This document shows positions 11,201 through 22,800 of a DNA stretch of 64,000 nucleotides, piece after piece. Where the stretch lies: the NCBI GenBank assembly GCA_964019135.1, contig OZ025252.1:5720823-5784822 (forward strand), given 5' to 3'. The first letter of the stretch is position 1, and every line of letters begins with the position of its first letter. The stretch comes from Arenicola marina. Lineage: Eukaryota; Annelida; Polychaeta; Arenicolidae. Below the pieces are notes generated by a model. It saw only the letters and a program-made list of their open reading frames with translations. It was not told where the DNA came from and ran no database searches. Made by a program: the position numbers and the translations under genes.

Positions 11201-13725
11201 CTCCTAGCGTCCCATATCAGTCAGGAGTCAGTCGTATCCGGGTTTCGCCTTGTTGCATGCCCACAACATTTGATCCAGGATGTTTTATAACAGGAGAGAC
11301 GCCGACTTCCGCGCCAACGCGCCAACAGGTATCGCTGAATGGCAAGTGTACTTTCCCTGTCGAACGCGACAAAAATGGCCAAGGTCCCCGCACGGTGGCG
11401 CTCAACAAGCTCCGTTATAATGCTATACTGGAGCCCTAGCGGAGTGAGTCGAAGGCAAAGAGTGGTAAATGGCCTCTTGGAGCCCTAGGCCGGGTGACTC
11501 AAGGCTCCGGAGTCTGCGCATCTCTCAAACGCGGGACAAGGCCCGTCACTAGATGCCTAAGGGAGCGGACATTTGTGATGAGAAAGATAACCCTATAGAA
11601 CGGACATTTATGATGAAAAAGATACCCCTATAGAACGGACATTTGTGATGAGAAAGATACCCCTATAGAACGGCAACTTGAATACTTGCGACCCGGGGGT
11701 CTATGAACGTTCTGAAAACGTGCGTTCATAGAGTAGGTTGCCGCGAAAAAAGACCCCTTCCCAGCGGTTTTTGGCCGTAAAACGCCCCGACCGAGCGGAT
11801 ATTAGCAGTAAAACGCCCGGACCGAGCGGATGTTGGCGGTGGAAAAGGGATGGCAGTACCGCGGACCCACCCCGTATGTATTAAGTACCCCCCCCCCCGG
11901 GACGTGATTATAAAAATTCAATGTGAAAGAAAAATCGGCCCCCCCCCCCCGAGAAAAAAAGCAACAAAAATAACACGTTTGTTATGGAATTGTGCTGAAA
12001 TTAACAAGTTATTGTCTGATATAAGTTCATGATTTCGAACCGCTTCATCTCTATAAATTTCCGAGCAGTTGATGATTTTGTACATTGACAATCTTTAATG
12101 TTGGGTATTATGAGTAAAATTAAACATAATATTTTACTAAATCATATTCTGTTAAAGGTGACACACATCCACAAACAGAAGAAACGCCCAACAAAACACC
12201 AACACATATAGTACACACATATTGATTTCGGACTCACCAAACAAGACAGTTCTTCATCAGTTCATTTTCTAGGAGTAGGAGAGACACCGACAGTCAGTGG
12301 TGGAGAATTACACTTCTCACTATCTGGCTATTAGCGTGTATGTTTTTTTAACAATATGTATGCGTCATATTTAAAAAGATAATAACGGCCACGATGCCCT
12401 CCAAAGTTTGATGACGTAGGGCAGAAAAAAAAAACACTTTCTCACACGGGATGTACCAGTTTGGCCAAACAATTTGGATAAACAACGTGCCGTTTTTTTT
12501 TGCCCATTACGATAGCTTACACTAATAACTTAATTACGTATTTTCCATTTCATAGCTTCTCAGCAAAACTACTGTATGTATGTGTAACTTGTTGAGTGAA
12601 ACTGCTGGCTGGCGACGACTGGAAGCGGACAGATATGACAAAATGGCACCTGCGAGTCCCACTGAATCAGCCACTACATGGAACTACATGCTAAGTGGTG
12701 GGTGGCAGTATGAAGTTCATCTTCCATATTAAAAGCAAATTGCCCTTCTTCAATGTTAACTGTACTACGATGCCATGTCAGATTGTGGATACCCCCATCC
12801 CCCCCACAGTTTTCTGTAGTCCTACTTGACCCCTGATGTCATTGTTTGCCCCCCCCCCCCACACCCCGCCCGTGAGTACCCCGGTAGTGAACCTATTCAA
12901 AAATCCTGGATCCGCGCCAGCCGCTTGTAGTCGTAGGCCTATGTAGATGTGAAATTTTGATAAAAAGGAAGTCTCAACATACGTTGATAGTCCCTGTTGC
13001 TATCATTCGCATCAGAGGCATGACGCACGAAACCAAGGCTCCCTGCCCCCTAAATGGGTCCAAGGCCCGTAACTTGGAAAACACCGGGGCATTAGGACGT
13101 GACGGGCAATAATACAGTGAAATGGACCTGGAAATTCTCTGCCTTCGACTCATTCACGCACACAGAGCTTGAGTAGCGCCACCGTGCGGGGAGCTTGGGT
13201 TTACAGGCCAACTTGGGTTGGTACATAAAATCGGCTAAACTACATGATTATATAGCTTAAGAAGCCGATATAACCTAATTTGATATATATGCTTTGATAT
13301 ATATGCCAGCAAAGGGCAAGAAACATTATTTTACACTGGGTGTAATGCCTCACCCTACTAATAACTTCATAGACATTTCCAGAAACTGGATTTATGTTGC
13401 ACATGGTTCGCCATGGACGGCTCACCACTAGCAGGCAAACAGGCTTCGCACGAACGCGCATGGCGCCCGCCCCTCCTCCCTCCCCCCCTCCCCCCTCACC
13501 CCACGCCCAGATCCTCGCCAACAACAGAACTGCCACCCTATTCGACCTGAATATAAGCCACCACCCACTTGTATACATGTCTACACGGAGACACGAAGTT
13601 GACAGTGTAATGTTGTGAACCGTTGTGAGTTTATATATCAGGACGTCTATATATATGAGGATACACCAGTCCTACTGGATTAACATGAAGGAATAACATC
13701 AGTGCAGGAACTTGGAGTTCGGGAA
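11201..13725. other. Non-coding stretch upstream of the receptor gene, with small repeats
   Basis: It contains three 35-bp tandem units (starts 11566, 11601, 11636; CGGACATTTGTGATGAGAAA), a short GACCGAGCGGAT duplication near 11790-11840, and two related segments in opposite orientation (about 11383-11460 and 13131-13197, sharing CCCCGCACGGTGGCGCT). A degraded CTGGATCCGCGCCAG end lies near 12904. No exon is supported. Confidence 0.5.
13648..13697 (+). promoter_or_regulatory. Possible TATA-like tract and three-codon upstream ORF of the receptor gene
   Basis: TATATATATG lies at 13648-13657, about 70-80 bases before the proposed start codon at 13726. An ATG AAG GAA TAA upstream ORF lies at 13685-13696. 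Both are weak signals read by eye; the transcription start is unknown. Confidence 0.25.
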
Positions 13726-13845
13726 ATGAGTTTCGCTATCGGTTCGACGTGGCTGTGTATTTGGGGCGGAGTTTTTCTGGCCTCATGGACTGGAGCCGTG
13801 AGAATGCCGGAAAGCTGCACTGGTCTTGATGTAAACTGCACACAG
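13726..13845 (+). CDS. Receptor exon 1: signal peptide
   Basis: It encodes 40 residues beginning MSFAIGSTWLCIWGGVFLAS, a short n-region, a hydrophobic core and a small-residue cleavage zone near TGAV. The mature part begins with MPESCTGLDVNCTQ. It ends in phase 0 at CACAG|GTCGGT, matching the phase 0 acceptor of exon 2. In its frame the intron reaches a stop after four codons. The exon was found by searching for a start that matches the next exon, so it is less certain than the rest. Confidence 0.5.
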
Positions 13846-16800
13846 GTCGGTTTCTGTTAGTCCCACATGGGACAGTTGTTGCTTCGCGTGGTGAAACTAG
13901 CATGGTCACATATGGGGCTAGGTTCCTATATACCTTATCCATCGAGAAAGTTAAGTAAGACACGGATTTCGTTCGTGGTAAGATCATTTAACGCACATAT
14001 ATTATAACTGAGCCGACTACGGCGCTTCCACGGCTAAAATGTCTGACAATGTCAGATATATGTCGCTTGATCTGACTTTAGTGACAACTTTCTACCACTG
14101 GTTAATTGCTAAGCCATAAGCCATATACTAGAAAAGTCGTGAAGGCAGTCCACTCAGGGGTAACCGGTCACGGTCACGGTCACCGGGGACAGGCCAGGGG
14201 CGGCCATGACGGGAGCTCAATCCATTTGGTTGCGCGGGGAAGGTATGTCGAGGTTGTGAGGGGGAGGTATGGCGAGGTTGTGAGGGGGAGGTATGGCGAG
14301 GTTGTGAGGGGGAGGTATGGCGAGGTTGTGCGGGGGAGGTATGGCGAGGTTGTGCGGGGAAGGTATGGCGAGGTTGTGAGGGGGAGGTATGGCGAGGTTG
14401 TGAGGGGAAGGTATGGCGAGGTGTGAGGGAAGCCACACGATGTTGTGCCCGGGAAGGTATGGCGAAGTTGTGAGGGGGAGGTATGGCGAGGTTGTGCGGG
14501 GAAGGTATGGCGAGGTTGTGCGGGAAAGGTATGGCGAGGTTGTGAGGGGAAGGTATGGCGAGGTTGTGAGGGGAAGGTATGGCGAGGTTGTGAGGGGGAG
14601 GTATGGCGAGGTTGTGCGGGGAGGTATGGCGAGGTTGTGATGGAGAGGTATGGCGAGGTTGTGCGCGGAAGGTATGGCGAGGTTGTGAGGGGGAGGTATG
14701 GCGAGGTTGTGAGGGGGAGGTATGGCGAGGTTGTGCGGGGAGGTATGGCGAGGTTGTGAGGGGAAGATATGGCGAGATTGTGAGGGGGAGGTATGGTGAG
14801 GTTGTGCGGGGAAGGTATGGCGAGGTTGTGAGGGGGAGGTATGGCGAGGTTGTGCGGGGGAGGTATGGCGAGGTTGTGCGGGGAAGGTATGGCGAGGTTG
14901 TGAGGGGGAGGTATGGCGAGGTTGTGAGGGGAAGGTATGGCGAGGTGTGAGGGAAGCCACACGATGTTGTGCCCGGGAAGGTATGGCGAAGTTGTGCGGG
15001 GAAGGTATGGCGAAGTTGTGAGGGGGAGGTATGGCGAGGTTGTGCGGGGAAGGTATGGCGAGGTTGTGCGGGAAAGGTATGGCGAGGTTGTGCGGGGAAG
15101 GTATGGCGAGGTTGTGAGGGGAAGGTATGGCGAGGTTGTGAGGGGGAGGTATGGCGAGGTTGTGCGGGGAGGTATGGCGAGGTTGTGATGGAGAGGTATG
15201 GCGAGGTTGTGCGCGGAAGGTATGGCGAGGTTGTGAGGGGGAGGTATGGCGAGGTTGTGAGGGGGAGGTATGGCGAGGTTGTGCGGGGAGGTATGGCGAG
15301 GTTGTGATGGAGAGGTATGGCGAGGTTGTGCGGGGAAGGTTTAGCGAGGTTGTGCGGGGATGGTATGGCAGTGATGGGGCGGTTTTGGGATGGTGATGGG
15401 GTGGTGATGGGATGGTGACGGGTTGGTGATGAGGCGTGTGGGTGGTGATGGTGATGGGATAGTGATGAGGCGTGTGGGTGGTGATGTGATGGTGATGGGA
15501 TGGTGATGAGGCATGTGGGTGGTGATGGGGTGGTGATGGGATGGTGATGAGGCGTGTGGGTGGTGATGTGATGGTGATGGGATGGTGATGAGGCGTGTGG
15601 GAGGTGATGGGGTGGTGATGAGGCGTGTGGGTGGTGATGGGGTGGTGATGAGGCGTGTGGGTGGTGATGGGATGGTGATGAGGCGTGTGGGTGGTGATGG
15701 GGTGGTGATGGGGTGGTGATGAGGCGTGTGGGTGGTAATGGAGTGTTGATGAGGCGTGTGGGTGGTGATGTGATGGTGATGGGATGGTGATGAGGCGTGT
15801 GGGTGGTGATGGGGTGGTGATATGATGGTGATGAGGCGTGTGGGTGGTGATGGGGTGGTGATGAGGCGTGTGGGTGGTGATGGGGTGGTGATGGGGCGTG
15901 TGGGTGGTGATAGGAATACGATGCGATGATGTTGCGGTGGTTATGGGATGATGATGCAATGGTGATGAGGCGATGATGGGGTGGTGATGGGGTGGGGATG
16001 GGGTGGGGATGGGGTGGGGATGGGGTGGTGATGGGGTGGTGATGAGGCGGTGATGGGGTGGTGATGGGGTGGGGATGGGGTGGGGATGGGGTGGTGATGA
16101 GGTGGTGATGGAGTGGGGATGGGGTGGTGATGGGGTGGTGATGGGGTGGTGATGAGGCGGTGATGGGGTGGGGATGGGGTGGGAATGGCCCCGTAGAGCG
16201 GATGCTCTGCGATTGGACCGTGTTGTTACGTGTCACAGGTGTTTCGTGGTTAGGACGGTGAGTGGAACGCAACAGTATTACCTTCTGCGGACATTTCTTC
16301 GCCCCCCCCCCACCCCCACCCCCACGCAACTATTTTTACCTACTGTGAGCTTGCTTGCGACTCGACATTATATTTGCGAATTCCAGTATCCAGAAGCCCC
16401 TGATATGTATCTATTATATCAGACGTATCATGGCTAGCTAAGAAATAATGGTCTACAGATAAATGTTAGTGCAAAGCTGGCCGAACTAGCCCCTGCAACC
16501 TAAGTTTAAATCTGGACCGCATTCAAAACTCGTTATGACCGTATATTAGTAAAATGTTTTCTGTGTTTGGACAACAGAATGGACTGACGTGCTCAGCCTA
16601 TGGAATAGACTCATATTATTACGATTACAATCAAGATTCTTCCGGTGTCGCGGCACCTCGTGACGTCACAGCTTCCACGGGATGCCGGGCACGTTACAAC
16701 ACCAGTGTGTCCATCAGACTGTCATGGTCCATTCCAGGTAGGTGCGGAGTGTTCAACAGACTGTCATGGTCCATTCCAGGTAGGTGCGGAGTGTTATTGT

Positions 16801-19800
16801 GTTCAACAGACTTGGCATGGTCCAACATATCGGTACATACTATTGATATTTAATATGTCTACCAATGTGTCCACTGGTAAATCACTCTTACTGTTTTTAT
16901 TATTAAATGTCAATCTATTGTGATACCTCCCTCTGTGTTGGTGCCTCTCACATTGTGCCAATCGTGATAACTACAGGCCATGGCAATAAGTAAGGCAGTC
17001 CCTGTTCCTCGTTGCAGTGGACGACCTGGTCCGCCTCAGGGCGTTTGACGTCCGCCTGCTACCCCGGGACAACATGGCCGGTAGTCTGATACCAGAAACC
17101 AGGGCCACACTTATATATTTGTCAGGCATATCTCTAATCAACCACATGGAGGCTGAGAAGGTATGGGAAACTAACGTGGTGTGATGTGTACGGAGTTAGT
17201 ATAGCCGGTGGAGTATATAGGAGGCTGAAGGGTGTGTATGGCTGTCAGCAGGGTCGTCATTGAGAGGGTGGGAGCACGGTAAATAACGGCGAGCTGCCAC
17301 TGCCTACTGCCGCAGCCATCTATGTTCGCAGCCACCCCACGTCCGCATATCTATGCCCGCAGCCACCCCACGCCCGCAGATCTATGCCCGCAGCCACCCC
17401 ACGCCCGCAGATCTATGTCCGCAGCCACCCCACGCCCGCATATCTATGTCCGCCGCCACCCCACGCCCGCAGATCTATGCCCGCAGCCACCCCACGCCCG
17501 CATATCTATGCCCACAGCCACCCCACGCCCACATATCTATGTCCGCCGCCACCCCACGCCCGCAGATCTATGCCCGCAGCCACCCCACGCCCGCATATCT
17601 ATGTCCGCCGCCACCCCACGCCCGCATATCTATGTCCGCCGCCACCCCACGCCCGCAGATCTATGCCCGCCGCCACCCCACGCCCACAGATCTATGCCCG
17701 AAGCCACTCCACGCCGCAGATCTATGCCCGCAGCCAGCCCACGTCCACAGATATATGCCCGCAGCCACTCCACGCCCGCAGATCTATGGCCACAGTCATC
17801 TCACGCCCAGAGATCTACGCCCGAAGCCACTCCACGCCCGCAGATCTATGGCGGCAGCCGCTCCACGCCCGCAGATCTATATCCGCAGCCACCCCACGCC
17901 CGCAGATCTATGGCCACAGTCATCTCACGCCCAGAGATCTATGCCCGAAGCCATTCCACGCCCGCAGATCTATGGCCGCCGCCACCCCACGCCCACAGAT
18001 CTATGCCCGCAGCCACTCCACGCCCGCAGATCTATGCCCGCCGCCACTCCACGCCCGCTGATCTATGGCCACAGTCATCTCACGCCCACAGATATATGCC
18101 CGAAGCCACCCCACGCCCGCATATCTATGTCCGCCGCTACTCCACGCCCGCAGATCTATGCCCGCAGATCTATGCCCGCAGCCACCCCACGCCCGCAGAT
18201 CTATGCCCGCAGCCACCCCACGCCCGCATATCTGTGTCCGCCGCTACTCCACGCCCGCAGATCTATGCCCACAGCCACCCCACGCCCTCATATCTATGTC
18301 CGCCGCCAACCCACGTCCGCAGATCTATGCCAGCCGCCACTCCACGCTCGCAGATCTATGGCCGCCGCCACCCCACGCCCACAGATCTATGCCCGCAGCC
18401 ACTCCACGCCCGCAGATCTATGCCCGCAGCCAGCCCACGGCCACAGATATATGCCCGCAGCCACTCCACGCCCGTAGATCTATGTCCACAGCCATTCCAC
18501 GCCCGCTGATCTATGGCCACAGTCACCTCACGCCCACAGATCTGTGCCCGAAGCCACTCCACGCCCGCAGATATATGGCGGCAGCCACCCCACGCCCACA
18601 GATCTATGCCCGCAGCCACTCCACGCCCGCAGATCTATGGCCACAGTCACCTCACGCCCACAGATCTTTGCCCGAAGCCACTCCACGCCCGCAGATCTAT
18701 GGCCACAGTCATCTCACGCCCACAGATCTATGCCCGAAGCCACTCCACGCCGCAGATTTATGCCCGCAGCCAGCCCACGTCCACAGATATATGCCCGCAG
18801 CCACTCCACGCCCGCAGATCTATGGCCACAGTCATCTCACGCCCCAGGGGCCTCCCTGGTGTAGTGGTTAGCGCACTAGACCGCAGATCAATAGGTCCTG
18901 GGTTCGAATCCGGGCTCGGGCACCTAATCTGGGGCATGTTTCATTCCTTCATCCTTCATCGTCTCGGGAGGTTTCCTTGGCCCAATTTAGCCTGTATGTG
19001 CACAAAAGTGGCCTAAAACACCAACATTCCTCATCTCACGCCCAGAGATCTACGCCCGAAGCCACTCCACGCCCGCAGATCTATGGCGGCAGCCACTCCA
19101 CGCTCGCAGATCTATATCCGCAGCAACCCCACGCCCACAGATCTATGGCCACAGTCATCTCACGCCCAGAGATCTATGCCCGAAGCCATTCCACGCCCGC
19201 AGATCTATGGCCGCCGCCACCCCACGCCCACAGATCTATGCCCGCAGCCAGTCCACGCCCGCAGATCTATGCCCGCCGCCACTCCACGCCCGCTGATCTA
19301 TGGCCACAGTCATCTCACGCCCACAGATATATGCCCGAAGCCACTCCACGCCCGCAGATCTATGGCGGCAGCCACTCCACGCCCGCAGATCTATGTCCGC
19401 AGCCACCTCACGCCAACAGATCTATGCCCGCAGCCACTCCACGCCCGCAGATCTATGTCCGCCGCCACCCCACGCCCACAGATCTATGCCCGCAGCCACT
19501 CCACGCCCGCAGATCTATGGCCACAGTCACCTCACGCCCACAGATCTATGCCCGAAGCCACTCCACGCCCGCAGATCTTTGGCCGCCGCCACCCCCCGCC
19601 CACAGATCTATACCCGCAGCCACTCCACGCCCGCAGATCTATGGCCACAGTCACCTCACGCCCACATATCTATGCCCGCAGCCACTCCACGCCCGCAAAT
19701 CTATGCCCGAAGCCACTCCACGCCCGCAGATCTATGCCCGCAGCCACTCTACGCCCCGAGTTCTATGCCCGCAGCCGCCTCACGCCCACAAGTCTATGCC

Positions 19801-22800
19801 CGCAGCCACCCCACGCCCACAGATCTATGGCCACAGTCACCTCATGCCCGCAGATCTATGCCCGAAGCCACTCCACGCCCGCAGATCTATGGCCACAGTC
19901 ACCTCACGCCCACAGATCTATGCCCGCAGCCACTCCACGCCCACATATCTATGGCCACAGTCACCTCACGCCCACAGATTTATGCCCGAAGCCACTCCAC
20001 GCCCACATATCTATGGCCACAGTCACCACACGCCCACAGACCTATGCCCGAAGCCACTCCACGCCCGCAGATCTATGGCCACATTCACCTCCCGCCCACA
20101 GATCTATGCCCGCAGCCACTCCACGTCCACATATCTATGGCCACAGTCACCTCACGCCCACAGATTTATGTCCGAAGCCACTCCACGCCCGCTGATCTAT
20201 GGCCACAGTCACCTCACGCCCACAGATCTATGCCCGCAGCCACTCCACGCCCATAGATCTATGTCCGCAGCCACCCCACGCCCACAGATTTATGCCCGCA
20301 GCCACACCACGCCCGCAGATCTATGGCCACAGTCACCTCACGCCCACAGATCTATGCCGGAAGCCACTCCACGCCCGCAGTTCTATGACCGCCGCCACCC
20401 CACGCCCACAGATCTATGCCCATAGCCAACCCACGCCCAGGGTTCTTTGGTCACAGTCACCTCACGCCCACAGATCTATGCCCGCAGCCACCCTACGCCC
20501 ACAGATCTATGCCTGCAGCCGCTCCACGCCCGTAATTCTATCCCCGCAGCCACCGCACGCCTACAGATCTATGGCCAGTCACCTCACGCCCACAGATCTA
20601 TGCCCGCAGCCACTCCACGCCCGCAGATCTATGTCCGCAGCCACTCCACGCCCGCAGATCGATGCCCGCAACCACGCCCATTGATCTATGTCTGCCGCCA
20701 CCCCATGCCCGCAGATCTATGGCCAGTCACCTCACGCCCGCCGATCTATGTCTGCCGCCACCCCATGCCCGCAGATCTATGGCCAGTCACCTCACGCCCA
20801 CAGATCTATCCCCGCAGCCACCCCACGCCCGCAGATCTATGGCCGCAGCCACCCCACGCCCACAGATCTATGCCCGCAGCCACTCCACGCCCGCAGATCT
20901 ATGCCCGCAACAACCCCACGCCCACAGGTCGATGCCCGCAGCCACCCCACGCCCGCAGATCTATACCCGCTGCCACCCCACGCCCGTCGATCTATGCCCG
21001 CAGCCACTCCGCGCCCGCCGATCTATGTCCGCCGCCACCCCACGCCCACAGATCTATGCCAGCCGCCACTCCACGCCCGCAGATCTATGCCCGCAACCCC
21101 TCCACGCCCCCAGATCAATGCTCGCAGACACCCCACGCCCGCAGATCTATGCCCGCAGCCACTCCACGCCCACAGATCAATGGCCACAGATCTATGCCCG
21201 CAGCCACTCCACGCCCGCAGATCTATGCCCGCAGCCCCTCCACGCCCCCAGATCTATGCTCGCAGACACCCCACGCCCACAGATCTATGCCCGCAGCCAC
21301 CCCACGCCCGCCGATCTATGCAGGTAGAGCCATACCAGCCCCACAGCCACCCCGCACTTCACACCTTTGGTCTCGATCGAACGCAAACATATTATGGCTT
21401 AAAATTAATTCAGCATGAATTTATCCGGTATTGTACCAGCAGCACAGTGCGTGCAATCACTGGTGGATTTGAAGCCAATTTCGCGTATTTATACTGTTCA
21501 TAAGACAAAACAATTGAATAAGTTTTATCATCTCTCGGCGATGGTCGACGCATGCGCAAGATTATCTGTAGTCTCGTATTCTATGCCTTTCGCTTTGTTC
21601 GTCTTCACATCACTGACTGTTATTCCTCCAGTGCGCCCTAAGTGTCTGAATAGTGTTACCCGCCGTGCAAGCATGGACCTGGACACAAACCCATGTCAGT
21701 AAACTATCCGATGCCCCAGCGGTATGATTATATAAACCGTAATGATGTCAGGTTTCTTTCTGATCGTTGCAGGTTACATTCCATTACGACTGCCTGTTTG
21801 TAGAGCCAGACAGCACCACAACAGAATTCGACGTGAGAGTGTACAGCAAACCGCCCAAAGACTATACATATGGGAGATTTAGGTTGCCAGCCAGCCTCGC
21901 CATGCTCACAGGTATATGACCAATCCCCCCCCCTCCCCCTGCCTTAATTATCTCTGTGTCGATGTAACTGGTAAACCAACAGCGGCAAAGGGCATACTGT
22001 ACACTGTGCATATTGGTATGTGGTCACCCTATTTTGGTTCAACCCATTTCAAAAGAATTTCGTAAGAATTTCCATTTCTAAAAATTTCAAATCAAAAGGT
22101 GGATCCTTCCAAAAGGCCACCCCCCCCTCCCCCCCCCCCCCCCACCCGCTCAAATTCTCAAATTTCTGGACCCACGCCAGCTTGTGACCCCCACATGTTG
22201 GTGCCTGGATCCGCCCCTGGACTATATGATCGTAATTGAGTCCGCCGCGCTACCGGCTGAGCTAGCTATCCCGGGGTTCATAGCGGCTGGTGACGTGTAA
22301 GGGCTAATATAACTGAACAAAGGAAACCCTTCCCGCTCCGGGGGTCCCGCCGGTCCAATGTTTACCTGCGTTAATTTTTACAATAATAACTGAATATTGC
22401 TTCACCAGTGTTATATAGCATGTATCAATATACGGCATTATGCAATAGGAATTAATAGGGTGCGTGACATACTGTTCAGATGCTGCCTATTGCGATGAGA
22501 TGGGTTTGGTATCCACCACCCCGGAACAGGGTGGCTATCCCAACAGTCCGGAGCAGGGTGGCGGTCCCACCAGTCCGGAGCAGGGTGGCGGTCCCACCAG
22601 TCCGGAGCAGGGTGGCGGTCCCAACAGTCCAGAGCAGGGTGGCGGTCCCACCAGTCCGGAGCAGGGTGGCGGTCCCACCAGTCCGGAGCAGGGTGGCGGT
22701 CCCACCAGTCCGGAGCAGGGTGGCGGTCCCACCAGTCCGGAGCAGGGTGGCGGTCCCACCAGTCCGGAGCAGGGTGGCGGGGGCTCCGGACCAACCGGTC

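Larger units (their letters stand above)
13846..16577 (+). other. Receptor intron 1
   Basis: It contains a 24-bp minisatellite (14220-15365) and a GGTGAT-rich array (15366-16190). The remaining unique sequence shows no further exon I can support. Confidence 0.5.
17161..21772 (+). other. Receptor intron 3, mostly minisatellite
   Basis: About 4.0 kb of its 4.6 kb is the 31-bp array with a SINE inside. The remainder (17161-17317, 21326-21772) is unique and shows no added exon. Confidence 0.6.

Noticed and set aside
10063..11439. Collagen-like Gly-Leu-Gly and Pro-Ser-Pro frames
   Set aside because: The repeats are not strict Gly-x-y with collagen signals; they are translations of an 18-bp minisatellite.
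14128..16329. A 733-codon open frame on -
   Set aside because: It is Pro/His/Thr/Ser low complexity made of two tandem arrays whose units lack stops; other frames are open too, and no domain or splice support exists.
18845..18925. A functional tRNA gene
   Set aside because: A and B boxes are present, but the body continues into a SINE tail with flanking target duplications.
17322..21503. Several 200-480-codon frames on + in the 31-bp array
   Set aside because: A 31-bp unit without stops opens all three + frames together; all give the same cycling peptide.
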